Positions 11,065 through 20,874 of a stretch of DNA of 64,000 nt are shown piece after piece; within the stretch, counting starts at the first letter, position 1, and each line of letters opens with the position of its first letter. The DNA comes from Neoceratodus forsteri. Lineage: Eukaryota; Chordata; Ceratodontiformes; Ceratodontidae. The stretch is from contig CM028129.1 in the NCBI GenBank assembly GCA_016271365.2, positions 843,590,001-843,654,000 of the forward strand. Reading direction: 5' to 3'. A model generated the notes under the pieces. It was given only the letters and a program-made list of their open reading frames with translations, ran no database searches and was not told where the DNA came from. A program made the position numbers and the translations under genes.

Positions 11065-12107
11065 TCAGGATTGATGGGTCGGGTTTCTATTTTGCCACAC
11101 CCTGTCCAGGATTGTCTGTAGCTGAGCATCACCTTCTACCTCTTGCCTTCGATCATTGGAACTAGCCATGGATAGATCGGGGGTTTCTTGTGTTGTTTGC
11201 CTGGTGCTCTTTTCAGGAAGGATCCCTTTCGACTGCAGGTCAGCTCTGACCTCTGCCACTGAGTTGTACGTCACGGGGCCACTAGGAAATTGGAACACCA
11301 TTTTTTCTGGATACGGAGTACAATATTTAAGGTTCTGTGCCCTAAGGTGGGGAAACAGAGGGCAGTATTCCCTTCTCATTCACTGTGTTGCAGGGGCAAA
11401 GACATTATCAAAAATGAGGCGTTCATTACCAAACATTGTTTTTTCCTTATGCCAGGCCTTGAGAAGTAATTGTTCCTTCTGATTATAATTTAAAAAGCGC
11501 ATCATGAACAATCTGGGTCTGGCATCAGGTCTTGTGGGCTTGGGGCCTTACACCCGGGGGACTCTCTCTCAGTGTCCAACTGATATCCGGGACCCTGATC
11601 CAACAATAGATGAAAGAGGTAATCTGCAGAGGCCACTGGATAGGAACCCTTGCCGTCCTCTGGAAGGCCAAAAATTTGAATATTCTTCCTCCATTCTCTA
11701 TTCTCTGCATGTTTCTGCCTGAGAGAGGAGTGCAACTGCTCAGATGCCAGAACTCATACAGCCTTTTCAAGAGCATCTATTCTATTTGCATTTTCAGAAA
11801 TCTGTGTATCTGCCTCGTTTATTCTGGTCTGAAGTTCCCCCAGGTTAGTACGAAGGTCTTTAATGGCTTCTCTCATTTCCATCCTGAAGTTCAAAATTGC
11901 CTTTAAATTAGCTTCAAATTTCATGGCTTTGGTGGATTTCTTGCCCCCTTTGGCTTTCTTGCTTTCCACTTGACTTGCAGGATGTAGCGAGGGATCTGTT
12001 TCAGCAGGGCCATGGTCTTCCTCCTTGGTGGGATCCATGAGTTGCTGAAAATGTTTTTTGATTATCTGACCATTCCCCGAGAGGAGTTTTTGTCTTGGTT
12101 CCCCCAA
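11065..12107 (-). pseudogene. L1-B ORF1 pseudogene (RNA-binding coiled-coil protein)
   Basis: ORF1 of L1-B, broken into three frames. The N-terminal part is lysine-rich (SKKAKGGKKSTKAMKFEANL) and leads into a heptad-like coiled-coil stretch (IKDLRTNLGELQTRINEADT, about 11880-11810). Next comes the start of the RNA-recognition fold, seen as RRNNIRIFGLPE-like remnants near 11680. The C-terminal domain remnant is at 11379-11065, with the strand TPYPEKMVFQFPSG. In L1s this protein trimerises through the coiled coil and packages L1 RNA. Length (about 340 codons) matches the family. Frameshifts lie near 11770 and 11500-11380. Confidence 0.85.
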
Positions 12108-12141
12108 CTTTGCTCTGTTTATATAGAGGATTATGATTCAG

Positions 12142-12741
12142 AAGCCTTGTTTTATCTTAAGAAATACAGTTATGAGGGTGGTCCTAAGGGAGCCAGGAAT
12201 TTAGCCTGTTGCCTTAGAGGGCAGAGGGTGTCTGCGGTAATTGCACAGCTAAATTCCTTTCAGTCAGATCAAAGAGTCAAAACTACGCAAGATGTTATGG
12301 CAATATTTCAAGAATTTTACTCCCAATTATATTCTGCTCTGGCTGTACCAGATGACCCCCAGATTGAGAGTTTTTTTTGCTAAAATAACATTGCCCAAGA
12401 TAGCACTGAGTGATTCAGACAGACTTTTCGCGCCAATAACAATGGGGGAACTTAAAGCAGTTTTCTCTCAGAGTAAAACCTTAAAATGCCATGGACCAGA
12501 TGGCTTCCCATCCGAATGGTATAAAACTTTACAAGAAGCTTTCCATCCTCCTCCCTCTGGCGAATTTCAGAGAGGTCCAGGAGGGTGGTGCCCTTCCCCC
12601 ATCCTGGGCATATGCCTCTACATCCCCCATTATAAAACCAGGAAAAGACCCAAATCAAGCCTCATTATATAGACCAATCTCAATTTTAAACATAGATTAT
12701 AAATTATTTATGTCAATTTGGACATACAGAGTGGAAAAAAT
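12142..12741 (+). mobile_element. L1-A fragment 2: EN-RT linker and RT start
   Basis: L1-A resumes right after L1-B with the right copy of the target duplication (12142-12158). The plus strand encodes ALFYLKKYSYEGGPKGARNL, then LKAVFSQSKTLKCHGPDGF and SLYRPISILNIDYKLFMSIW. These are the thumb-side linker, the GPDGF block and the RPISILN block of L1 RT. One or two frameshifts occur near 12370 and 12530. The reading stops at RVEKI (12741), where an L2/Rex-like LINE is inserted; LPHIIHPDQSGFI picks up at 16527. Confidence 0.88.
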
Positions 12742-13132
12742 CATCATCATCATCAAATCTTTATTTATTCAGGCGAACATCATTGAGCAAGGCTCATTCA
12801 CAAGATGGACCTGATAAGGTCAAGGTTCAATAGTTGATACACAACAGATACATCATACACTTATATAAGACAGTTATACACACAGGGGAAAATAACATTT
12901 ATAAACACAGTGATGTACAGTAAATTCACATGATAAAAAACGGTAAGGTTAAGCTAATATTTACAGTATGTACAGTATATACATATCCCAGTGGGGGGCA
13001 TGGCAGACACTCACCATAATGTAATACTAGGATGGTGAAGGTATTACTGGGGTGCCATAAGATGGGGTGTCTGTCTGGAAGGAATATGCCACATATGGTT
13101 TGAAGGAGATTTGTGAGATGACAAAGCTAGCT

Positions 13133-14655
13133 CTAGTGGTAGCAATTGCATTTCTCTTTGAAGAAGACTGTACAATGCTGTTTAAAGGATGCAAATGGAA
13201 TGACATTGGACAGTTTTAGGGATTTTTGTAGGGTGTTCCATGCTATAGCTAGAGAATAGCTGATTGCTGCCCTCCCTAGCCTGGTGTTGAATTTGGGCAA
13301 TTTGAGCAGGATGATGTTGTTGCTTCTTAGGGCATAGGAGCTAGGAGAGGTCTGGGTGAAGAAGTCCAGGATATAGTTTGGAAGTTTTTTTGACAATGCT
13401 CTGTAAATCCATAGTGCTGCATTTCTGTTCCTTCTGAGGTGAAGGGAAACCCACCCAACTGCAGCATAAAGAGAGCAATGATGAGTGTTAGATGGCAGAT
13501 CTGTAATGAACCTTATTGCTCTATGAAGTAAGGTATCCAACTTGTGATGGTAGGAGATGGGGCAGTGACTATAAAGGAAGTCTGCATAGTCAACAACTGA
13601 TAGAAAAATGGCCTGGACTAACCTCATCTTTGAGTCTCTGTTTAGGAAGGGTTTTAACCTATAGAGAAGGTCAAGCCTTTGGCGAAGCTTTTTTAACAGT
13701 TCTTCTAAATGATGAGTGAAGACAAGTCTGTTGTCAATCCACACACCTAGGTATTTGAAGTTTTCTACATACTCCAGATTTTCTCCAAGTATAGTGCATA
13801 GCTGGGGAGAATGATTGGAGAGATGCTGGTGGAGCTTTGATTTGTGAACATCATTGCTTTAGTTTTCTTTGCATTTAACAGAAGCTTTTTCTAGTGAGCT
13901 GATATTGTAGCAAGGAGAATTCTGTTTGTAGGATTTCACGAGCAGCTGCAGTGAAGGGTTGCTGACATACAGAACAGTGTCATCAGCAAAGAGGTATACA
14001 GAGGAATTGGTAAGGGTTGAATCAATGTTATTTATATAAATGGCAAAAGGATAGGACCCAGAATAGAACCTTGGGGACTCCTCTGACAGTGGTTTTAATG
14101 GAGATAGGTCACCTTCAGCTTTTACCTGCTGTGACCCAATGTGAGATAGCATCTGAACCACTTAAGGAAGGATGGATCTAGGCCAATGGAGTACAGGGAT
14201 GAAAGAAGTAGCTCGTGGTCCACAGTATCGAATGCTTTGCTCAGGTCCAGGAATACTGCACAGACATTATTCTTTTTATCTAATTCGGATTGCCAGTCAT
14301 TTGTGACCTTGGCTAGTGCAGTGATAGTGCTATGCTTGGCCCTGAATCCAGATTGAGCTGGCTTTAGGAGGTTAGCATTGTCAAGATACTCCCTTAGCTG
14401 ATTACTCACTAATTTCTCCAGCATCTTGGATAGCACTGGTAGAATGGAAATGGGCCTGTAATTATTAAGATCCACAGGGTCCCCTGATTTTAGAAGGGGA
14501 ACCACTTGGGCTGTCTTCCACAGTGTGGGAATAGAGCCAGAGTTTAGGAATAGGTTAAAGAGGTGTGTTAGGGGACTGCAAGTACATGGCATGCAATCTT
14601 TAGAAAGTAGGGGTCCAGAGAGTCTGCCCTGTGCTTTTTGGTATCCAGTTGCCAT
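13133..14655 (-). pseudogene. L2/Rex-like copy 1 reverse transcriptase, frameshifted
   Basis: RT and C-terminal domain. The N-terminal RT part (14655-14122) shows SLWKTAQVVPLLKSGDPVDL, NYRPISILPVLSKMLEKLV, GFRAKHSTITALAKV and AVFLDLSKAFDTVDHELLL. The next frame (about 14161-13859) shows SVYLFADDTVLYVSNPSLQL, the catalytic FADD block. The C-terminal frame (13744-13133, 203 codons) shows MWIDNRLVFTHHLEELLKKL and RFITDLPSNTHHCSLYAAVG. The LGP and PQG motifs upstream of FADD are damaged by a frameshift near 14100. Its role is to copy the element's own RNA. It is inactive as read. Confidence 0.87.
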
Positions 14656-14800
14656 AATAGATCCTCTACTTGTTTCAACAGTATAGATTTGAAGCTGAAG
14701 GAAGAGTCAACCTCTGATCACCAGTGTAATGGGAGCTTAATTGTTCCCTCAGCAGGTTAGCTGGAGAGGTGTCAAAGGCAAGGCCAGCCGCCAGAAGTGG

Positions 14801-16036
14801 TTATTGAAGGCGCCAGAATTTCCATTTTGCCAGTGATAGGCCATAACTGTTGTGTAATTGAGTTGGAAGGGGGGTGTTAGCATCCTGCCACACCATACCC
14901 TTGATGGTGCCCCAAAACCTAGCAGGATTATGGTAGGAAGAGTCGAGTTTGGCCAAGTAGAAGGCAGCCTTTGCATCCCTAACTTTCTTGGTGCATCTAT
15001 TCCTGGCTTTCCTAAAGATCATCCAGTCATTTGCATTCTTGGTTTTTCTTGCCATTTTCCAGAGTTTGTCTCTCTCCAGCAGTGCAGCTTTGAGGTCAGC
15101 GGTAAACCAATGACAGGATTTGTTTTTTATTCGGATACTAGAGATTGGGGCATGGGTGTTAAGGGCATTTATTATAATGTTATTTAGCACCTGCTGAGCT
15201 TTTTCAACAGAATGGGCAAGATAAAACTCTTGCCAGTGTGGAGAGTAAGCTAGATCATGCAACTATCCTTCAATATTGATGTTTTTCTTGGGTCTCCTCA
15301 TGAGGAATTTTGCAGGGCTTGTTGTTATGCTGGTGGATCTTACCCCTTCGATGGGGCAGTGATCACTTATATCGCAGAGAAGCACTCCAGCGTGTGTGAA
15401 TAGATGTGGTTTATTCATTAGCATGATATCAAGTAGTGTGCTGTTATTACTATTCCTTGCATTAATTCTTGTTGGTTCATTAATTAGCTGTGTGAACCCA
15501 TATGTATCACAGAATGATACCAGAGGTGCAGCTTCCAGGGTAAGCCAGTTGAAATTCAGGTCACCTAGAATAATGACTTCTTCAGTGCTGGGTTTGAGCA
15601 GGTTCCCCAGATGGGATAAGAGCTTGTGTTCAGCAGAGGGGGGTCTGTAGCAACCAACTAGCTGAAAAGCTGCTGTGTTGAGGAGAGAGACTTTTAGGGA
15701 TAGGCATTCAAACTCCTTGGGCATAGATGTTGCAGCAATACAGGATACAGCTATACCGGATTTTGCATATATGGCTACTCCATCTCCCCTTGTTTGGCTA
15801 TCAGCTCTGAATAGCTGGTAGTTAGGTAGGTTAACATCCCTGTCTGCTGTGGTGGGTTTGAGCCATGTCTCAGATACCACAAGAAAGTCTGGCAAGGTAT
15901 GGGCAACCCAGGCTTGTATCAGTGTGAGTTTTTTCAGCAGACTGCATACATTAATATGCAGGAAACTGAGGCCTTTAATTGAGGTTAGGTCTGATGGAGA
16001 GGTGATACATTCAGGGGATCCAGGGTTGATTTCCAT
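14801..16036 (-). pseudogene. L2/Rex-like copy 1 endonuclease and linker
   Basis: The EN frame 16036-15263 (257 codons) is open. It shows LSFLHINVCSLLKKLTLIQA, SETWLKPTTADRDVNLPNYQ, VIILGDLNFNWL and LLCDISDHCPIEGV, which cover the conserved N, E, D and SDH catalytic positions of apurinic-type nucleases. A second frame (15262-14801) carries the linker, with HWFTADLKAALLERDKLWKM and ARFWGTIKGMVWQD. The two frames are separated by a stop or shift at about 15262. The Met at 16036 is a plausible start because it precedes the EN core by about 28 residues. Confidence 0.87.
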
Positions 16037-16526
16037 GTTACCAATACAGAGTAATAGAAAAAGCAGGAGTTTCGTGAGGGCTGCCAGTGATAGGGAGAGG
16101 GGCTGTCTTTGGTCCGCCTTTCTTTATTCTGTTGCCACTTTTTGGGGTGCTCCTGTGGGTTTAAGAGATTGTATCGAGACACCAAGTAGCAGTTTGGTGG
16201 TTAGGCTTAGGGGGATCTGTATATCCAGCAGTGAGCCTTCGTTGAAATACATGTGGTGGTATGTGTCTTTATGGTGATCACACCACTGTAGTCGATGCAG
16301 CAATGGTAGAGCATATGTGAGGGTTTGAGCGTCAGCCAAAGGGGATGGTTCAGAGAGACTGGGCGGATGGATCACCCTAGTTTGTGTGACAGGGACATCT
16401 TCTTTGTGGAACCCCATGGCTGACAGTGAAAGGAGTATCAGAAGTAAACTCCCCATTATGAGAGAGATATTGGTAGTTGGCTATCGGGGAGTAGTGAAGT
16501 TGCTGATTGGTTGGATCAACAAGCCT

Positions 16527-17009
16527 AAAATACTACCACACATAATACATCCTGACCAGTCTGGTTTTATCTGGTCTCGACAGACAGCTGATAATGTTAG
16601 GAGGACAATTCACTTAATAGACTATATAAATAAGAGAAGTATTCTGGCCACCTTCTTCCGATTAAATGTGGACAAGGCATTCAACCGAGTAGCTTAGCAG
16701 TTTCTGTGGAAGACATTATAAATCTTTGGATTTCCAAAGGAATTTATAACATTACTCCAGCAAATTTACAATACACTTTTATAAAATTAAATGGTCAGCT
16801 TTCCCCTCCAATTTCCCTGACTAGGGACACCAGACAGGGTTGCCCATTCTGCCCCCTTCTGTTTGCACTCTTTATAGAGCTGTGTACTGCAGCACTTTGC
16901 TCTCACCCTGATATTCAAGGTATTCCCCTGGGAGGCCAGATTTTTACTCTTTCTTTATATGTGAATGATACTGTTAACACTTTTAGAACCTGAAACATCT
17001 ATCCCAGCT
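16527..17009 (+). mobile_element. L1-A fragment 3: RT palm
   Basis: Plus-strand L1 RT core. LPHIIHPDQSGFIWSRQTAD leads into RLNVDKAFNRVA (the LDAEKAFD block, catalytic D present). A second frame shows DTRQGCPFCPLLFALFIELC and LSLYVNDTVNTF. The last is the FADD block changed to VNDT, so one catalytic aspartate is lost. The reading ends in the AATC-rich tail of the next inserted LINE at about 17010. Confidence 0.87.
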
Positions 17010-17259
17010 AAATCAATCACTCAATTAATCAATCAATCAATCAAACTTTATTTAACCAGGCGTAGACACCATTGAGCAAGCTCATTTTCAAAGTGGTCCT
17101 GGACATCAAACAGGTTACAGGCATGGGTAGACAAAAACAAAAAAGTACATGTGAAAGATCAGTCAGGTCATAATATACCAGATGACAATATTACAAGCAG
17201 TTAGAAGTAACACAAGAACCATTAAACATGTATACTATAAATCAGGCCAAGATAGAAAA

Positions 17260-17325
17260 GGAGAGAGAGAGAGAGAGAGAGAGTGAGGAAGAGAGAGATA
17301 AAGAGAGAGAGAGAGAGAGAGAAAG
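17260..17325. repeat. (GA)n microsatellite
   Basis: Imperfect GA tract of about 66 bases interrupted by GTGAGGAAG and GATAAAG, inside the 3' UTR of L2/Rex-like copy 2. Confidence 0.95.
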
Positions 17326-17657
17326 AAAAGGGTGGCTACACAGAAGCCATTGTATGAGTGCGATAATTATCCAGCCAGAAGATTCTGAAACTACATAGCT
17401 AAATGCAGGTAAGTCAGCACTAAAAAGGAAGCAGGGTAGGTAAACAAGATGAACTCCCAGGCACTTACTGGCTTGTGAGGGCCCGTACACATGCTTTTGT
17501 ATGTAGGCTGGTGTATATTCAGTTGTAGAACTTGGGGGGGAAGTAGTAAAGAGAAAGAGAAGGAAGGGACAAGTTCTGGGTGCCCACTATCATGGGATCT
17601 AAGCGTAACTGAGTGCCAGCGTAATCGCAAGAAGTATCAGAGGTTAGGGGAGCTTGG

Positions 17658-19067
17658 TCACTTAAAGCAATTGCATGTTTCTTTCAGATATTCAGTTAAC
17701 ATTGCTTTGAAGGTGAATGGACCAGGGAGGATAGAGAGTTTTAGAGAACTTTGCAAGCTATTCCATGGTGAAGGGAAGGAGAATTTAATTGCAGCCAAGC
17801 CATGGCATGTTTTTACTCTAGGTATCTGAAAGCAGAGTATAGAGAAGGGTCTCAAGCTGTAAGAACCCTTGGCACGCTCAAAAAAGCTCAAGATGTATGC
17901 AAGAAGCTTATCAGATAGTGCTCTATAGAACCAGAGGAGAGCATTTCTTTTCCTCCTGATAGGAAGGGAGAACCATCCCAGCTCACAGTATAGCAGGCAA
18001 TGGTGGGTGCGAGAAGGTACGTTAAGGATGAACCTCAAGGCCCTTAGGTAAAGGGTGTCAAGTTTACTAAGCATTGAGGAAGGACAGTTATTGTAAAGGA
18101 AGTTGGCATAGTCCAGAAGTGGCATGAATGTGGATTGTACTAGCCTCTTTCTGGCTTCTTTAGTGAGGAGGTGTTTGATGCGGTAGAATATGCCTAAGCG
18201 TTGTCTTAGTTTTTTGGTGACCTCATTCAGGTGGCATAGAGAGTTAAGCTTGTTATCCAGCCAGAATCCTAGGTATTTAAAGTTATCCACAGTTTCAAGG
18301 GGTTCGCCCAGTAGAGTTAGGATCTTGTGGTTACAAAAAGGACCAGGAGCTGCCTTTGGCAAGAGAATCATGGCTTTGGTCTTTTTGGTGTTGAGTAGGA
18401 GCTTATGTTTAATTAGATTATGCTGGAGAGAAATAAAGTCTTGCTGTAAGTCCTCATATGCCAAGTCCAGAGTGGAGTTAAAGGTGTAGAGAACAGTATC
18501 ATCCACGAATAGGTGTACATTAGCTGTGCGCAGTTGTGAGTCAAGATTGTTGATATAGATTGCAAATAAGATTTGGCCCAAAATGGAGCCTTGAGGGACA
18601 CCTCGTAATATTGGTTTTAGGGGAGACAAATCTCCTGAGGCTTTGACTTGCTGAAATCTGTTAGTAAGGTAGCAGGTGGACAGTTTAATGGCAGAACTGT
18701 CGAAACCGATGTTACTCAAAGCATTAAGCATAATGTTGTGGTCCACAGTGTCGAAGGCCTTATTGAGGTCAAAGAAGAGAGCAAACACATACTTCTTAGA
18801 GTCTAAGACCATTTGCCAGTCTGTGGTTACTTTAGTAAGGGCCGAGACTGTGCTATGCTTAGCTCTAAAACCTGATTGAGCAGTGTTTAGGAGATTCTGT
18901 GAGACCAGATGCTCCCTGACTTGGATGTTTACAATTTTTTCAAGTAATTCTGAGAGAGTAGATAGTAGGGAGATTGGCTGATAATTGTTCATGTCTCTCG
19001 GGTCCCCAGACTTGAACAAGGGGATAATGTGTGCAGTTTTCCATGAATTGGGTAATGTGCATTGCAT
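17658..19067 (-). CDS. Reverse transcriptase frame of L2/Rex-like copy 2 (open for 469 codons)
   Basis: Longest frame in the window. RT blocks in order: SWKTAHIIPLFKSGDPRDMN (residues about 8-27), GFRAKHSTVSALTKV (about 74), LFFDLNKAFDTVDHNIML (about 102), GVPQGSILGQILFAIYINNL (about 158) and VHLFVDDTVLYTF (about 187). Then come ILLPKAAPG and a C-terminal domain with LGFWLDNKLNSLCHLNEVTK and FILNVPSRTHHCLLYCELGW. Two changes stand out: FVDD instead of FADD, and LGQ instead of LGP. Both catalytic aspartates remain. Upstream EN and linker are in other frames, so the full ORF2 is broken even though this part is open. The annotated Met is internal to the real polyprotein. Confidence 0.8.
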   Translation of the reverse strand: MQCTLPNSWKTAHIIPLFKSGDPRDMNNYQPISLLSTLSELLEKIVNIQVREHLVSQNLLNTAQSGFRAKHSTVSALTKVTTDWQMVLDSKKYVFALFFDLNKAFDTVDHNIMLNALSNIGFDSSAIKLSTCYLTNRFQQVKASGDLSPLKPILRGVPQGSILGQILFAIYINNLDSQLRTANVHLFVDDTVLYTFNSTLDLAYEDLQQDFISLQHNLIKHKLLLNTKKTKAMILLPKAAPGPFCNHKILTLLGEPLETVDNFKYLGFWLDNKLNSLCHLNEVTKKLRQRLGIFYRIKHLLTKEARKRLVQSTFMPLLDYANFLYNNCPSSMLSKLDTLYLRALRFILNVPSRTHHCLLYCELGWFSLPIRRKRNALLWFYRALSDKLLAYILSFFERAKGSYSLRPFSILCFQIPRVKTCHGLAAIKFSFPSPWNSLQSSLKLSILPGPFTFKAMLTEYLKETCNCFK

Positions 19068-20537
19068 CAGGGAAGAGTTGAATAAATGGGTAATGGGGTG
19101 GTCAGGTAGTAGTATCCAATTTTTAGGAAGAAGGGTTTGACATTGTTGGCACCAGCACTCTTTTTTGTATCCAGTGCCAATAGGAAGTCCTCTACTTGCT
19201 TAAAGGTAACAGGTCGGAAGCTGAAGGTGGAGGAATAACACTGGTTAGTGTTAGCATTGGAGCTAGCGTCAACAGCGATATCCCCATGTGGACTGAGTTT
19301 ACTGATTTGGGAGGTATCGAAGGCCAGCCCCGCAGTAGCAAAATGTTCATTAAGTTGTTCTAGTATATCAGCTTTGTCAGTAAAAGCAGTGTCCCCAGAC
19401 ACTATTTGGGTGGGGAAGGAGGCATCAATGGTGTGGCCTTCGACCTCTTTGAGGATGCTCCGGAACTTGACAGAGTTGTTTTTGTTATCTTCCAGGGCTG
19501 TTTGGAAGTAGCTGGCTTTTTCGGATCTAATTAGTTTAGTGCAGGCATTTCTGGAGGCATGAAAAGTAAGTCAGTCGGCTTCCGAGTGAGATTTCCTAGC
19601 TCTTTTCCACAGGAGGTCTCTATCCTTGAGGGCTTTCTTTAGTAACGGAGAGAACAAGCCAGGTGGTCTTTTTTTGGACTTGATGAGCCTTAGGGGGGCA
19701 TGTTTGTCTATTAGATCCTTTAGGAGTTTATGAAAGATGTTAAAAGCCTCGTTAAGGGATGAGGCTACGTAAAAGTCCTGCCAAGCAATGCTGCCCAGGT
19801 CATGCAGGAAGGTGTTCTGGCAGAATCTTTTCAAGCACCTTTTCAGTTTAGTTTTAGGGGCTGACTTTATTTGAGGAGAGTGTCTAATGCAGGCAATGGC
19901 GCAATGATCACTTATGTAGTTGAAAAACACCCCAGTGTGCGTAATATTGTGTGGCTTATTAACTAACATGAGGTCCAAAAGGGTGCTTCGATTAGGGTTA
20001 TTTCTGTTAGGTCTGGTGGGTGCAGGGGTTACTTGTGCCAGCCCACATGTGTCACAGAGGTCTTTAAGCTTTTTGGAGCTGTCGTCATTCCAGTTTAGAT
20101 TGAAATCCCCCATAAGAATGCACTCAGTGTTTGCCGTGTCAGTCAAGCTTTGGAGATGGGATAAGAGAGCTGTGCCACCAGAAGGCAGTTGATAGCATGC
20201 GACAATAAGGAGTGCCTTATCATTGGAGAATGATAGTTTTAAAGTGAGGCATTCAAATTCTTTAGCCTTGGAGGTGCAGTCTACAACTGTGACAGAGAAT
20301 TTGCTCTTAGCATAGATTACGGACCACCCCCCCGAATGGTCTATCACATCGGAAGGTGCAGTAGCCTGGTATGTTGATAGCTTTGTCTGGGGTCGTGGAT
20401 GTAAGCCAGGATTCCAAAATCATAAAAAAGTCAGGGAATGCATGTAGAATCCAAGTTTGAATCAGGTCAAACCTCTTAAGCAGGCTACGGACATTCGCGT
20501 GAAGGAAGCTGATGCCCTTGTATTGAGGGAGATCCAC
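19067..20537 (-). pseudogene. L2/Rex-like copy 2 endonuclease and linker, frameshifted
   Basis: EN begins about 20537 (KGISFLHANVRSLLKRFDLI). It shifts frame near 20330 and continues to 19571 with ECILMGDFNLNWNDDSSKKL and VFFNYISDHCAIACIRHS, so the GDFN and SDH blocks are intact. The linker follows at 19402-19067, including TFKQVEDFLLALDTKKSAGA and VKPFFLKIG, which leads into RT. At least three frame changes separate EN, linker and RT. Confidence 0.85.
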
Positions 20538-20578
20538 CGGAGTGTTCAGAGAAGCGAGTGGGCCTGGGTTTAGCTAAA

Positions 20579-20874
20579 CATTTCCAGAGCAAAGCAGGAG
20601 GAGCAGTAGAAAGTTTCTTGAGGTAATGGGTTAACCTGGAGAGTAAATGCTTATTACTCCGCTTGGTAATATGCAGGAAGTTTTACAAAGTTTCACTATA
20701 ATCTCAAGCTATATCACTAATGTCAACATTTCCAGAGCAAAGCAGGAGGAGTAGTAGAAGTTTCTTGAGGTAATGGGTTAACCTAGAGAGTAAACGCTTA
20801 TTTCTCTGCTTGGTAATATGCAGGAAGTTTTACAAAGTTTCACCACAATCTCAGGCTATATCACTAATGTGCAA
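20579..20874 (-). repeat. Two tandem 148-bp units at the 5' end of L2/Rex-like copy 2
   Basis: Unit 1 (20579-20726) and unit 2 (20727-20874) both begin CATTTCCAGAGCAAAGCAGG and end near ATATCACTAATGT. They differ at roughly a dozen positions. They lie upstream of the EN start in element orientation, where 5' UTR promoter monomers sit in some LINEs. A shorter related stretch precedes EN in copy 1 (about 16037-16080). A promoter role is inference. Confidence 0.85.

Larger units (their letters stand above)
2334..12141 (-). mobile_element. L1-B: near full-length minus-strand L1/Tx1-like LINE, itself interrupted
   Basis: The 3' end lies at the left with a T-rich run on the plus strand (2334-2357); the 5' end lies at about 12141. 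In element order it has a short 5' UTR, ORF1 (12107-11065), foreign sequence (about 10.3-6.9 kb), ORF2 (6417-2727) and a 3' UTR. It splits L1-A inside the EN-RT linker and is bracketed by a 17-bp target duplication. The element minus its insert would be about 6.3 kb, a usual L1 length. Both ORFs carry frameshifts and stops, so it is dead. L1-A and L1-B belong to related but distinct subfamilies, since their EN sequences differ at many positions. Confidence 0.88.
12742..16526 (-). mobile_element. L2/Rex-like LINE copy 1, near full length
   Basis: Minus-strand Jockey-superfamily LINE. It starts at the left with its microsatellite tail, (ATC)n on the plus strand, then an A/T-rich TTTATTTATTCAGG end and the stem-loop TGAGCAAGGCTCA (12784-12796). 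Reading leftward from 16036 it encodes EN, linker, RT and a C-terminal domain, followed by a 3' UTR. A 5' UTR of about 490 bp lies at 16037-16526. It interrupts L1-A between codons RVEKI and LPHII of RT. AAAAT is present on both sides (12737-12741 and 16527-16531), perhaps a short target duplication. Clade placement (L2 or Rex1-like) is from memory of motifs and not certain. Confidence 0.85.
17010..20874 (-). mobile_element. L2/Rex-like LINE copy 2, near full length with tandem 5' region
   Basis: Second minus-strand member of the family seen at 12742-16526. The left end is an (AATC)n tail (17011-17043), then AAACTTTATTTAACCAGGCG and the stem-loop TGAGCAAGCTCA (17073-17084). The 3' UTR contains a GA-rich microsatellite. 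RT is open for 469 codons (19067-17658); EN and linker lie at 19067-20537. The 5' end is two tandem 148-bp units (20579-20874). It interrupts L1-A just after its FADD block. Confidence 0.87.

Noticed and set aside
2334..12741. 5' inversion (twin priming) as the cause of the opposite L1 orientations
   Set aside because: The minus-strand L1 has its own ORF1, full ORF2 and T-rich end, and a 17-bp target duplication brackets it. Two separate insertions explain the layout better.
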